The translations under genes were made by a program, and so were the position numbers. 64,000 nt of DNA, taken from contig NZ_CP015412.1 in assembly GCF_001750165.1 (NCBI RefSeq), positions 558,001 through 622,000 on the forward strand, in the 5' to 3' direction. The notes below the pieces were generated by a model. That model had not been told where the DNA came from, did not search any database, and saw only the letters and a list, made by a program, of their open reading frames with translations. Positions 28,410 to 36,790 of this stretch are shown here, piece after piece. The DNA comes from Pseudoalteromonas luteoviolacea. GTDB taxonomy: Bacteria; Pseudomonadota; Gammaproteobacteria; Enterobacterales; Alteromonadaceae. How positions within the stretch are numbered: position 1 is the stretch's first letter; each line of letters begins with the position of its first letter.

Positions 28410-28413
28410 CTAG
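28410..28413. repeat. Right CTAG target-site duplication of the IS element
   Basis: Direct copy of the CTAG at 27525-27528, adjoining the right inverted repeat. Confidence 0.65.
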
Positions 28414-28526
28414 TACCGGTGTGGTTCTTTTTTAAATATTTTAAAATCTAATTCATGCATTACCGTAATAAAACTAATTCTTATTCGTAATAATTGGTTT
28501 GAAAGCCTTTTCTTGAAATAAGTAAA

Positions 28527-28550
28527 GTGATAATGTTGCAATATTATCAC
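28527..28550. promoter_or_regulatory. 24-bp imperfect palindrome, candidate Zur-type operator
   Basis: Arms GTGATAAT and ATTATCAC are perfect complements, around a central ATGTTGCAATAT-like core with two mismatches in all. The 3' arm ends 16 bp before the ATG of the DUF1826 gene. Length, symmetry and AT-rich composition resemble Fur-superfamily operators, and DUF1826 genes are often placed in zinc-limitation regulons; the assignment to Zur is inference. Confidence 0.4.
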
Positions 28551-28566
28551 ATAACAAAATGGTTTT

Positions 28567-29223
28567 ATGAGCGTTAATTCTGAAGTAAGTGTTCCCTCTA
28601 CAAGCACTAAATATTTAATCGAAGACTCGGCAAGTGTCCTTTCAAAAATATATGAGACAGATACAGCATTAACCTGTTTCTGTTGCCCATCAAGTTGGGC
28701 AAAAAGTAACGCTGCCATTCATTATGTTAAAAAAGCCCAAGATAGTCATTTTCAATATCAAGGTGCAATTGACAGAGAGTTATTTGACAGAATTAGAGCG
28801 ATGTTTTCGTCGACTACTCATGGTGATTTACTGTTTGAACATATTGAGTTGATGTTAGCCATGTTTCAAGAGCTATTAGAACCCGAAGAAATAGGTTTAC
28901 GTATATTGCCTTCCCATTATTCAGTTAGCCCTGCTTTTCATTTTCAAAATGGGATTGTAAAAATGATGTCGACATTAGGTGGTAGTGGCGAACGCTGGCT
29001 AGAAAAAGACTTCGTGCAATATCACCCGCTAGAGAAAAATCAACTCGCACCAACAATAAAGCAACCAAATGCATGTGATGTGAACACGCTTTGCAATGGG
29101 GATATTGCATTAGTGAAAGGAAAAAAATGGATTGATCAAGAGTATAATGCTGTGGTTTGTGCATCTCCAATGTTTGATAATGACGAGTCAAAGCTTTGCA
29201 TTTACATAGACTATATTAGCTAG
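28567..29223 (+). CDS. DUF1826-family protein
   Basis: 218 aa, soluble, no signal peptide. The family is recognised from an overall pattern: EEIGLRILP, then a segment aligning with the conserved C-P-R-F-H-V-D block, then a GSGERWL block, and the C-terminal NGDIALVKGKKW plus DESKLCIYIDYIS. In this copy the C-P-R-F-H-V-D block reads SPAFHFQ, so the Cys and Asp are replaced while the His remains. Biochemical function is unknown. A palindrome covers the promoter region; no ribosome-binding site is evident before the ATG. Relatives often neighbour COG0523 GTPases, none here. Confidence 0.7.
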   Translation: MSVNSEVSVPSTSTKYLIEDSASVLSKIYETDTALTCFCCPSSWAKSNAAIHYVKKAQDSHFQYQGAIDRELFDRIRAMFSSTTHGDLLFEHIELMLAMFQELLEPEEIGLRILPSHYSVSPAFHFQNGIVKMMSTLGGSGERWLEKDFVQYHPLEKNQLAPTIKQPNACDVNTLCNGDIALVKGKKWIDQEYNAVVCASPMFDNDESKLCIYIDYIS

Positions 29224-29242
29224 TTTCCTTTAGTTGAATGAA

Positions 29243-29282
29243 GAGAAAGAAGAGTTCACTCCTCTTTCTCAATTTATTTTTA
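29243..29282 (+). terminator. Intrinsic terminator between convergent genes
   Basis: A 12-bp stem with one G-U type mismatch (GAGAAAGAAGAG, loop TTCA, CTCCTCTTTCTC) followed by AATTTATTTTT, 20 bp after the DUF1826 stop and just before the end of the convergent gene. Confidence 0.75.
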
Positions 29283-29283
29283 A

Positions 29284-30270
29284 CTATTTAGCTTGTCCCG
29301 TCCAACTCCAGCCAGGGTATAGCTTCCCATTCACATGGGCGTTGTTACCGATAATAATTGAGTAGGGTTTATCAACAGCTTTCCAGTTGTAAGCAGTTGA
29401 ATGTTCTAATTCAAAAACGACGTTTCCCCATAGTGAGTAAGGTCCTGCAACGAGAGATTCTTTGTAGGCTGCAAAATGACTTTGTCCCCCCATCATGATC
29501 TCACCTACTCGGCTTTGATTATTGATCTCAGCCGCACCTTTACTCCATATCATGAGTAAATTCACATTACTTTGATTGTCACCTAAAAAATAACCATTCC
29601 CTGCTACTTGAACCGAACGGAAGTGGTTATTCTGCGCAGATTGTGCTGCTGATGTATCATAAACCTCTAGCTTAATCTGATCGCTTCGCTTCGAAAATTC
29701 AACAAAGGAGCTGCCATACACACCAACTGAGTTACCTGACATTTTTTCGAAGTAAGCAGTACTGTTGTCTGTGATTAAAAACTGTAAAAAAGAGGAGTCA
29801 TTTGGCGATTTTGCATTTGTGCTGACATGATTAAACTTCGCTAAGCTGTTAGCTTTGATTTCAACAGCCGGCATATCATTCGGTACATCAATATTTATGT
29901 TTTTGAAGGCGACGTTACTAGAGCTCAACAAGACAGCGGCTTTTTGTTGGTACTCTTGGTTATGTTTAACTCTGATTGAACCGCTTAAACCTGCGTCATT
30001 TATAATTTCAAAACGACCATGCTGAATATACAAAGGCCCAGCACATTCACCTGTAACGGTTAATTGAACTAATTGTGCTGAATAAGCCTTACCGAGCGCC
30101 TTTTGCAGTGCACTTGCGTCAGCTCCACAGTCAATATCTAAACCCAATTTTTTTTCTATTTCATAATCTTCGTTATCTAAAACTGTCGGTGTTTGATGAG
30201 CTAGAACGTGCTGAGCGCTCAGCGCAGAAAACGATAATAATGCTAATTTAATCAATCGATTGGATTTCAT
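29284..30270 (-). CDS. Secreted hypothetical protein, probable beta-helix repeat
   Basis: 328 aa. Signal peptide MKSNRLIKLALLSFSALSAQHVLA. The mature part is a run of short beta-type motifs with regular small and polar residues (SSSNVAFKNINIDVPNDMPAVEIKANS, written here in parts: SSSNVAFKN, INIDVPNDM, AVEIKANS), typical of right-handed parallel beta-helix proteins. Only one Cys pair is seen (DCGADAS and TGECAGP). No catalytic motif of pectate lyases or similar enzymes is visible. AAGGA stands 7 nt before the ATG. Monocistronic. Function unknown. Confidence 0.7.
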   Translation of the reverse strand: MKSNRLIKLALLSFSALSAQHVLAHQTPTVLDNEDYEIEKKLGLDIDCGADASALQKALGKAYSAQLVQLTVTGECAGPLYIQHGRFEIINDAGLSGSIRVKHNQEYQQKAAVLLSSSNVAFKNINIDVPNDMPAVEIKANSLAKFNHVSTNAKSPNDSSFLQFLITDNSTAYFEKMSGNSVGVYGSSFVEFSKRSDQIKLEVYDTSAAQSAQNNHFRSVQVAGNGYFLGDNQSNVNLLMIWSKGAAEINNQSRVGEIMMGGQSHFAAYKESLVAGPYSLWGNVVFELEHSTAYNWKAVDKPYSIIIGNNAHVNGKLYPGWSWTGQAK

Positions 30271-30793
30271 TTAATTATCCTTAAATTATAGTTACTTTAC
30301 ATGTTGTTATCTATCCAGCTGAGAGTATCTGGCGATTCCCTATTAAAACCTACAGTCCCAAACAATCGCTTTGAGCCCCTCCTGTAACGGCTTAGGCTTT
30401 GAAGGTTAGTCAAATTGTTTGACTTTTAGACATTAACTTACGAGCCTTTGCTTGGTCAAAAAATATACGGCCTAGTAATGGTTTTAATTGTTATAAGATA
30501 TCAAAAATAAATTTATTTATGATTTCGAAAGATTAGATTTAATGCGGTTATTCTGTAGGCTTAGCCTTTGTGGTGAACTTTTAAATTTGATATCCAGCCT
30601 TTCTATGACTCATTTTTACATTATTCCCTCTGAGCTCTTTAGTCCATGAATAAATGACTACTATAAAGGGATAAAAAACTCAAAATTGACATATAAAAGT
30701 CACACAAATATTACATTTGAAATATTTTTCATATAGAGTTACGTCCTCAATTACTAAATAATTCATTATAAAACACGGTAAATGGAAATAACT
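30271..30793. other. 523-bp gene-free divergent region
   Basis: Lies between the leftward beta-helix-like gene and the rightward nuclease. It is AT-rich and should contain both promoters. I see no strong palindrome and no small frame with a ribosome-binding site. Confidence 0.4.
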
Positions 30794-33391
30794 ATGTTCA
30801 AAAAATCTCTAGTCGCGTCAGCAATCACATGTTTTTTGTTGCCAGCCCATGCTGAAGTCATGATTTCTGAATATGTTGAAGGAAGCAGTTACAACAAGGC
30901 TGTTGAAATTTATAATAATTCAGATTCTACAATTAACTTAAGCGACTATCGTCTTCAATTTTATTTTAATGGCAATACAAACTCAGCGACCTCAATTGTC
31001 TTAGAAGGAATCGTTGCCCCTAAAGCTACACATGTAGTCGTGCATGCACGAGCTGCTGAAGAGTTACGTTTAAAAGCTCAACAACAAAAAGATGGTAGTT
31101 GGTTTAATGGTGACGATGCAGTTGTATTGACTAAGAACGATGTAATCGTCGATAGTATTGGCCAGATAGGTGTTGATCCTGGTTCATCATGGAGCGATCA
31201 AGGTGTATCTACAAAAGACAGAACTTTAGTTCGTTTCGCGTCAATAACTTCTGGTGATTCAATCGCGACTGATGAATTTTTTCCATCGAATGAATGGGAA
31301 GCGTTGGCAAAAGATGACTTTTCAAATATAGGCATACATAACGCAAGCGATCCTACGGAGCCACCAGCACTCACTTGTAATGAGAACAATACTAAGATCC
31401 ACGCAATACAGGGTGAAACAGATGAAAGTCCACTCGTTGGTGAGCAAGTAGAGTTGCAAGGTGTGGTTACGGCCTCTTTTGTTGGTGACGATCAGCTAAA
31501 AGGCTTCTTCGTGCAAGAAGAGTCGTTTGATCACGATGACAATGCGCTTACATCTGAAGGAATATTTGTTTCATACCAAGATAGTTCTATTGTAGAAGGC
31601 CAAGTTGTGAAATTAGCTGGTAGTGTTCGAGAATCATATGGCCAGACTCAAATAAGCAGCGTGACGGGTCTGGTTTTGTGTGGTACCGACGCGGTAGTGA
31701 GCACGGATATCACCATTCCTTCGCAATTGGGTCTTGAAGCTTACGAGGGTATGCTGGTCAATATCACGAATGAGTTATTCGTCAATGACAATTATGGCTT
31801 AAAACGTTACGGTGAGCTAAAGCTTGGCTCTGAGCGTTTATATCAAGGCACTCAGGTTGCACAACCCGGTGACAGTGCAAATGAAGTTGAACGACTCAAC
31901 CTAACGAAAGAAATTACGCTCGATGACGGCTCTTCACTGCAAAACCCTGAAATTATCCCCTACCCTACTGCCGAGCTTGATGCTTACAATACGCTTAGAC
32001 TTGGCGATAAAGTCACCGGTGTTGAAGGCGTCGTAGGCTATGGGTTCTCTCAGTATCGAGTAAACCCTGTTAAGCAGCCTAATTTTGTATCAGAAAATTC
32101 CCGTACAGATGGCCCTATAGAAGCGCAAGGGAACCTTAGAATTGCCAGTATGAATGTGCTCAACTTCTTTAACGGTGACGGATTAGGTGGCGGGTTTCCT
32201 ACGGAACGCGGTGCAGATTCTATTGAAGAGTTTGAGCGTCAGAAGGCAAAATTAGTTGCGGCAATATTGAACTTGGATGCAGACGTAATTGGTTTGTTGG
32301 AAGTCGAAAACGATGGCTTTGGCGAGTTTAGTGCAATAGCAGAGTTGGCAAATGCTTTAACCATGGCGGATGCTGACAACACTTATCAGTATGTCGATAT
32401 GGGGACAGATGCGATCGGCACTGATGCAATCATGTCTGGGATAATCTATCGCAGTAACAAAGTAAAAGAAGTCGGCACTGCCGCATATACAGATGCCGTG
32501 CCATTTGACTATGGTAACCGCCCTCCTGTTATGCAATCGTTTGAAGATATACAGACTACGGACGTTTTCAATGTGGTTGTCACGCATTTGCGTTCAAAAG
32601 GCAGTTGTAGCAAGGCTGAAGGGTTGGACCAAGACCAGTTCGACGGTCAAGGCTGTTGGAATCAAACTCGAGTTACAGCAGTTGATGAGCTCAATCGCTG
32701 GTTAGCAAGCAACCCAACTTCTGTATTAGATGATGACACAGTTATTTTGGGTGATTTCAATGCTTACAATAAAGAAGACCCGATTACGCAAATGACTGTC
32801 AACGGATACGAAAATCTCCGTGATGTGATCAATGCGGACAGCACAAGTTATTCGTATGTGTTCAAAGGTCGTTTAGGTAGCCTAGATCATGCTTTTGCCA
32901 GCAGCGCTATGACGCAAAAAGTCCTCGCGGTATCTGATTGGCATATTAATGCAGATGAACCTGTGTCGCTTGATTACAACATTGAATATAAGTCTGACAA
33001 GCATCGGCAGTCTCTTTATGCCGCGCATGCATATCGCTCATCGGATCATGACCCAATTGTTATTGACTTGCAAACCCAAGACCCATATCCAGTTATCGAA
33101 GGTGAAATCGACAATATTTATGGCTGGTTCTGGTGGCAGCGTACTTCAATTGAAGTACCTGAGGGATATAGTAATTTGGAAGTTAAAATTGAAGGTCAAG
33201 GTGAGGCTGATTTATATCTAAGACATAAACGTAAGCCAAGATTCCATAAATTTGATTGCCGACCTTACCTATGGGGTAGTAACGAACAATGTGTTGTGGA
33301 TGATGTCCAACATGGCACGTGGCATATAGGTTTAAGAGGCTTTTTGCCTTACCGTAATGTAACCTTGAGCTACAAAATTTCACGTAATTAA
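30794..33391 (+). CDS. ExeM/NucH-type extracellular endonuclease
   Basis: 865 aa from ATG 30794, which has GGA 7 nt upstream and gives a standard signal peptide (MFKKSLVASAITCFLLPAHA); the frame opens 4 codons earlier. Domains: lamin-tail-like fold (20-130, VMISEYVEGSSYNKAVEIYN), an OB-like region (about 200-400), an endonuclease/exonuclease/phosphatase domain (about 445-780) with RIASMNVLNFF, IGLLEVEND, ILGDFNAYNKEDP and SSDHDPIVIDL, and a C-terminal PPC-like beta-domain (about 790-865). Homologues are secreted nucleases that degrade extracellular DNA for nutrients or biofilm turnover. The C-terminal PPC-like domain probably helps export or substrate binding. Confidence 0.9.
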   Translation: MFKKSLVASAITCFLLPAHAEVMISEYVEGSSYNKAVEIYNNSDSTINLSDYRLQFYFNGNTNSATSIVLEGIVAPKATHVVVHARAAEELRLKAQQQKDGSWFNGDDAVVLTKNDVIVDSIGQIGVDPGSSWSDQGVSTKDRTLVRFASITSGDSIATDEFFPSNEWEALAKDDFSNIGIHNASDPTEPPALTCNENNTKIHAIQGETDESPLVGEQVELQGVVTASFVGDDQLKGFFVQEESFDHDDNALTSEGIFVSYQDSSIVEGQVVKLAGSVRESYGQTQISSVTGLVLCGTDAVVSTDITIPSQLGLEAYEGMLVNITNELFVNDNYGLKRYGELKLGSERLYQGTQVAQPGDSANEVERLNLTKEITLDDGSSLQNPEIIPYPTAELDAYNTLRLGDKVTGVEGVVGYGFSQYRVNPVKQPNFVSENSRTDGPIEAQGNLRIASMNVLNFFNGDGLGGGFPTERGADSIEEFERQKAKLVAAILNLDADVIGLLEVENDGFGEFSAIAELANALTMADADNTYQYVDMGTDAIGTDAIMSGIIYRSNKVKEVGTAAYTDAVPFDYGNRPPVMQSFEDIQTTDVFNVVVTHLRSKGSCSKAEGLDQDQFDGQGCWNQTRVTAVDELNRWLASNPTSVLDDDTVILGDFNAYNKEDPITQMTVNGYENLRDVINADSTSYSYVFKGRLGSLDHAFASSAMTQKVLAVSDWHINADEPVSLDYNIEYKSDKHRQSLYAAHAYRSSDHDPIVIDLQTQDPYPVIEGEIDNIYGWFWWQRTSIEVPEGYSNLEVKIEGQGEADLYLRHKRKPRFHKFDCRPYLWGSNEQCVVDDVQHGTWHIGLRGFLPYRNVTLSYKISRN

Positions 33392-33456
33392 AAAGGGTAG
33401 ATTGTTACTTCGAACGCGATTCGGTTTCAATCACTGTTTTTAGCTGTCTACAGATA

Positions 33457-33484
33457 GCCCCTTGTTTCCTTAAGAATAAGGGGC
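33457..33484 (-). terminator. Candidate bidirectional terminator hairpin
   Basis: Stem GCCCCTT / AAGGGGC with a 14-nt loop between the convergent nuclease and peroxidase genes. The trailing bases are only mildly T-rich in either direction. Confidence 0.4.
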
Positions 33485-33510
33485 ATTTCATTGATTATGA
33501 TCTGATTATT

Positions 33511-35040
33511 TTATACTTGTCCTATGATTGCCTTTTGAACTCTTAGTCTTAAGTTATCTGGATCTGGGGTGTGGGGGGTTGGTTCAAATTTTCTCACACA
33601 GCGAGGGTCTTCAGCACATTTATCTGTTAGCGCTTTTAAGAATTCAACTAAATCGCTCTGTTGTGCTGCATCCAATGGCGCTGCGACAAAAGGTGACAAC
33701 TGCAGTAACGCGAGTGCACTTTGGCTATTTGATTCAGCATTCACGTTTAGTGTTTCACAGCTGGTATCATTTTTAAATTGCGACAGACCACAAGCACCTC
33801 CCTTTTCGAAAAAGCCACTAATTGTAGATTCAGGGTTTACATAGTGTGCGACTACTTCTTCTAAAGTCTCATATGCACCTGAATGTCCATATGGGGCTGT
33901 TAGTTCAACATTGAGTAGGCTTGGGACTCTAAAAGCAAATGAATTACGCTGTTGTGAGTCAATGTTGAATCGCCCGAAATCTGCATTTTGCTCATCAAGC
34001 CCGATCCCAAACTGGGGAAACGCTAAGTTAAAAAAGCCATCGTTACTGAATCGACTGCCACCATGACAGTTTACACAGCCAGCGCCGCCTTCACTAATTT
34101 GCGTAAAAAATAAAGTAGCGCCGCGTTTTTGCGCTTGAGTCATTGCGTTTTGGTTACCGCGTAAATAGGCACTCCAAGGTGAATTGACCAGATTTACAGA
34201 AGATTGATATTGCCCTAAAGCCAACGCAATACTATCGAAGGTGATTAATGACTCTGCGCTTTGATTACTGTTAAAAGCACGTCTAAACTCTATTAACCAC
34301 TGATTTTTGTCTAGTTGATCAGTTTGAGAGCCGTAATTTCCTAGACGCTGTGCTATGTGCTCGCGAACAGACTGGTTATCAAAGGCGTCTGGAAATGCTT
34401 GTCCTCTCATCTCTTCCACTGAGGTTACAGGGAAGCGAGACAAAGCACCAACTAAATCATTTCCGACTTGCTCATCAGCAACTTGAAAACCAGAATCTGG
34501 TGTGCTTATGACTTCAATTTGCTGCCCGTTTTCAGCGGTGGTAGTAAAGCGTTGAATTCTTCCATCCCAAAATAAACTCGAGGTTGCTAGGCCGACGTTA
34601 AAAATTGTAGGCGAGTTTCTCGGGATATTAATGGTGTCTGCTGTCAATCTAAGTGGCCCTATGATATCTGGGTTAACGGCATTTGTGCCGATAGGTAAAG
34701 ATAATCCATCGGCACCACCTAACCTTGGATGATGGCAGCTAGCGCAGGCTACAGTTTTTTCGCCGCCAAGCGCTTTACTAAAAAAGAGTTTCATACCCAG
34801 CTGTGGTAATGGGTCCATAATTTTAGGTAAACTTGAGGTATCAGGTAAAGTTTCTTGTAGATTTTGCTGAGTAACGATTTCTTGTAATCGAATGTCTGCT
34901 TCAGTCTGTGTCTGGATTAAGTTGTGCCTAAGTGTCTTCTTTGGTTTGTCGTGGCCATGGTTTGGTTTTGCGTGTAACAGCGAGCTGGGTGCGTTGAATA
35001 AAATTAACGCGCCCAAATAGATTAGGTTTTTGTATTTCAT
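33511..35040 (-). CDS. Di-haem cytochrome-c-peroxidase-family protein
   Basis: 509 aa from ATG 35038-35040 (AAGGGG 7 nt upstream), with signal peptide ending LLHA-KP. Two c-type haem sites are present: CASCHH at about residue 105 and CVNCHG at about 330. Flanking motifs FFSKALGGEKT, PRNSPTIFNVGL and FWDGRIQRF are typical of the bacterial cytochrome c peroxidase/MauG group. The enzyme should act in the periplasm, reducing peroxide or oxidising a protein substrate. At about 500 aa it is longer than classical peroxidases (about 330), with added segments near residues 170-290 and a C-terminal extension. No dedicated electron donor is encoded nearby. Confidence 0.87.
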   Translation of the reverse strand: MKYKNLIYLGALILFNAPSSLLHAKPNHGHDKPKKTLRHNLIQTQTEADIRLQEIVTQQNLQETLPDTSSLPKIMDPLPQLGMKLFFSKALGGEKTVACASCHHPRLGGADGLSLPIGTNAVNPDIIGPLRLTADTINIPRNSPTIFNVGLATSSLFWDGRIQRFTTTAENGQQIEVISTPDSGFQVADEQVGNDLVGALSRFPVTSVEEMRGQAFPDAFDNQSVREHIAQRLGNYGSQTDQLDKNQWLIEFRRAFNSNQSAESLITFDSIALALGQYQSSVNLVNSPWSAYLRGNQNAMTQAQKRGATLFFTQISEGGAGCVNCHGGSRFSNDGFFNLAFPQFGIGLDEQNADFGRFNIDSQQRNSFAFRVPSLLNVELTAPYGHSGAYETLEEVVAHYVNPESTISGFFEKGGACGLSQFKNDTSCETLNVNAESNSQSALALLQLSPFVAAPLDAAQQSDLVEFLKALTDKCAEDPRCVRKFEPTPHTPDPDNLRLRVQKAIIGQV

Positions 35041-35121
35041 ATTTTTGCCCCTTTTTAGATATACCACTTAGCTTGGTCACTAAATGTGCAAAAAATATGT
35101 TTTTATAAATGCAGCAGAGCG

Positions 35122-35724
35122 CTAGTTCTTTTTATGCGTTCTGCTATGCCATCTTACGATTTCTTTATGATCTCTTGTCACTGCCTGTTCATTCGACTCA
35201 CAGTGTTTTACTTCATTTGCTAAAACGTCTTCTGCATTAAGTTCTAGTTTTTGTAGGAGCGCACTTAACATGGTTTGTTCTGTTTCCGACAAGGTTTCTA
35301 GCAGTTTTTTTTCTCTTTGTTTTAGATGCGTTGCTACTTTGCAATATATCTCTTCACCTAGTTTTGTTAACTCAACCGGTTTGCTTCGAGTCTGTATTTG
35401 TGTATGTGCGTATTGCGCCAACCCTCTCTTTAGCAATGCTGTTATTGCTCTGGTTGTCGAATATGGGTCTAGTCTGGTTTGATAGGCAATATCAGAGGCT
35501 GTAATTGGACCATAGGAGCCGATATTAACCAGTATTCTAAGCTCCCTAGTATCCAAATCTGTCAAATCTCGAATAATCGGATCTCTTGAAATCGATAACA
35601 GGTTACTAACTACAGCGACTTGAAAAGGGATATGTGTTTCTAACGCTAATTTGCTCTGCTTATTTTGTTTAAAGCTTGCCAATCTATTTTTTAATGCATT
35701 TTTATTTGAGATTTCACTAGACAA
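35122..35724 (-). CDS. MarR-family transcriptional regulator
   Basis: 200 aa with a TTG start, favoured because GGAG stands 7 nt upstream. A winged helix-turn-helix spans about residues 60-135: DTRELRILVNIGSYGPITASDIA then YSTTRAITALLKRGLAQ, with the wing in TRSKPVELTKLGEEIY. The N- and C-terminal helices would form the dimer interface. It is divergent from an AhpD-like gene across a 67-bp region containing a 14-bp perfect palindrome, the usual arrangement for a MarR repressor and its target. The ligand is unknown; linkage to AhpD- and peroxidase-type genes hints at oxidative stress. Confidence 0.85.
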   Translation of the reverse strand: MSSEISNKNALKNRLASFKQNKQSKLALETHIPFQVAVVSNLLSISRDPIIRDLTDLDTRELRILVNIGSYGPITASDIAYQTRLDPYSTTRAITALLKRGLAQYAHTQIQTRSKPVELTKLGEEIYCKVATHLKQREKKLLETLSETEQTMLSALLQKLELNAEDVLANEVKHCESNEQAVTRDHKEIVRWHSRTHKKN

Positions 35725-35748
35725 GTAGGTTCTCCAGAGTTATGTTGT

Positions 35749-35762
35749 GTTGCATATGCAAC
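35749..35762. promoter_or_regulatory. Palindrome GTTGCATATGCAAC, candidate MarR operator
   Basis: A perfect 14-bp palindrome in the 67-bp gap between the divergent MarR-type and AhpD-like genes, about 30 bp from both starts. Size and position fit a MarR-dimer operator controlling both promoters. Confidence 0.5.
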
Positions 35763-35791
35763 AAAAAATATAAATTCAACAGGAGCTGATT

Positions 35792-36385
35792 ATGCCTTTA
35801 GTTACCCCACTATCACAAGATCACGATCAGGAAGTCACTGAGCTTGCAAAATTTTTTAACGAAACCTTGGGGTTTTGCCCGAATAGCGTACTGACAATGC
35901 AAATTCGACCAGCGATTGCACGTGCATTTATAAATCTCAATAAAGCAGTTATGGAGAATCATGGCCGTGTTACATCAGAGCTAAAAAGACTAATTGGATA
36001 TATCACAAGCGCAAATACGGGCTGCCGTTACTGTGAGGCTCATACAATTTTAGCAGCTCAACGATATGGTGGTACTGATAATCGATTGGCACAAATTTGG
36101 CAGTTCCGTGAATCTGATGTTTTCACTGAAGGCGAAAAAGCAGCGTTTGAGTTTGCATTAGCCGCCTCAAGTGTACCAAATGCTGTAGATACCAATATCG
36201 AATTAGAACTGAAAAAGTACTGGGATGATGGTGAAATAGTCGAAATCTTGGGTGTTATCTCTTTATTCGGTTACTTAAACCGCTGGAATGATTCAATGGC
36301 AACGTCTTTAGAGTCAGGTGCTATTGACGCTGGCGAGACTTTATTAAAACAAAACAACTGGGAAGTTGGAAAACATCAGTCTTAA
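35792..36385 (+). CDS. AhpD-like carboxymuconolactone-decarboxylase-family protein
   Basis: 197 aa, a helical protein with the active-site motif ANTGCRYCEAHT at about residues 70-80 (C-x-x-C-x-x-H), the redox-active signature of AhpD-type alkylhydroperoxidases. AGGAG is 6 nt upstream of the ATG. A strong terminator follows. It is transcribed divergently from the MarR-type regulator, which probably represses it. The usual role is reduction of peroxide or electrophile stress through the Cys pair; the physiological reductant is not shown here. Confidence 0.85.
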   Translation: MPLVTPLSQDHDQEVTELAKFFNETLGFCPNSVLTMQIRPAIARAFINLNKAVMENHGRVTSELKRLIGYITSANTGCRYCEAHTILAAQRYGGTDNRLAQIWQFRESDVFTEGEKAAFEFALAASSVPNAVDTNIELELKKYWDDGEIVEILGVISLFGYLNRWNDSMATSLESGAIDAGETLLKQNNWEVGKHQS

Positions 36386-36409
36386 ACCTACCTTTACATC
36401 TCAACTACC

Positions 36410-36440
36410 AAAGGCTTTATCGTAAGATAAAGCCTTTTTA
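36410..36440 (+). terminator. Intrinsic terminator after the AhpD-like gene
   Basis: A 12-bp perfect stem (AAAGGCTTTATC, loop GTAA, GATAAAGCCTTT) followed by TTTA, 24 bp past the stop codon. Confidence 0.85.
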
Positions 36441-36633
36441 TATTAGTTCTGTATATCAAAATGAACTGTTTAATATTCAAGCTTAATTGTGAAACCTATA
36501 GCCAGTTCTAATCCCCCCTTCTTCGTTGAGCCATGCTGCATTAAACCAATTTGGCCAATTTTAGTTCGAAAGTTTCATTATTTACCAAAACTTTTAAAAC
36601 ATTTTACGCAAGCGATATACAAACAGTTCAAAA

Positions 36634-36745
36634 CAGACTAGATTACAGTCTGGCTTTAGGTACTGACTCCATTATTTTAAATTTTAAAACAGTGTCATTT
36701 TGAAGTTTCAGAAAAAATTGAAACTTTAGTTGATCTGAGTCAGTA
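36634..36745 (+). promoter_or_regulatory. Nested inverted repeats upstream of the regulator-cytochrome bd operon
   Basis: Three arm pairs are present: CAGACT/AGTCTG at 36634-36652; TACTGACTC (36661-36669) with GAGTCAGTA (36737-36745); and, inside the latter, AAGTTTCA (36703-36710) with TGAAACTT (36719-36726). The rightmost arm lies within the spacer of the proposed promoter, so occupation by a regulator would block RNA polymerase. The GbsR-type protein encoded next is the likeliest binder; this is inference. Confidence 0.55.
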
Positions 36746-36758
36746 TTCTTTGTATATT
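36730..36758 (+). promoter_or_regulatory. Putative sigma-70 promoter of the regulator-cytochrome bd operon
   Basis: TTGATC (36730-36735) as -35 and TATATT (36753-36758) as -10 with a 17-bp spacer; 33 bp from the -10 to the ATG. Matches are 4 of 6 and 5 of 6 to consensus. Confidence 0.5.
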
Positions 36759-36790
36759 TTACTTTCAATAATTACTGAACGTTTAGAATT

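Larger units (their letters stand above)
36386..36790. other. 405-bp intergenic region with terminator, inverted repeats and promoter
   Basis: Contains the terminator of the AhpD-like gene (36410-36440), then three inverted-repeat pairs and a sigma-70-type promoter just before the GbsR-type gene (see separate entries). No coding frame is supported. Confidence 0.7.
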
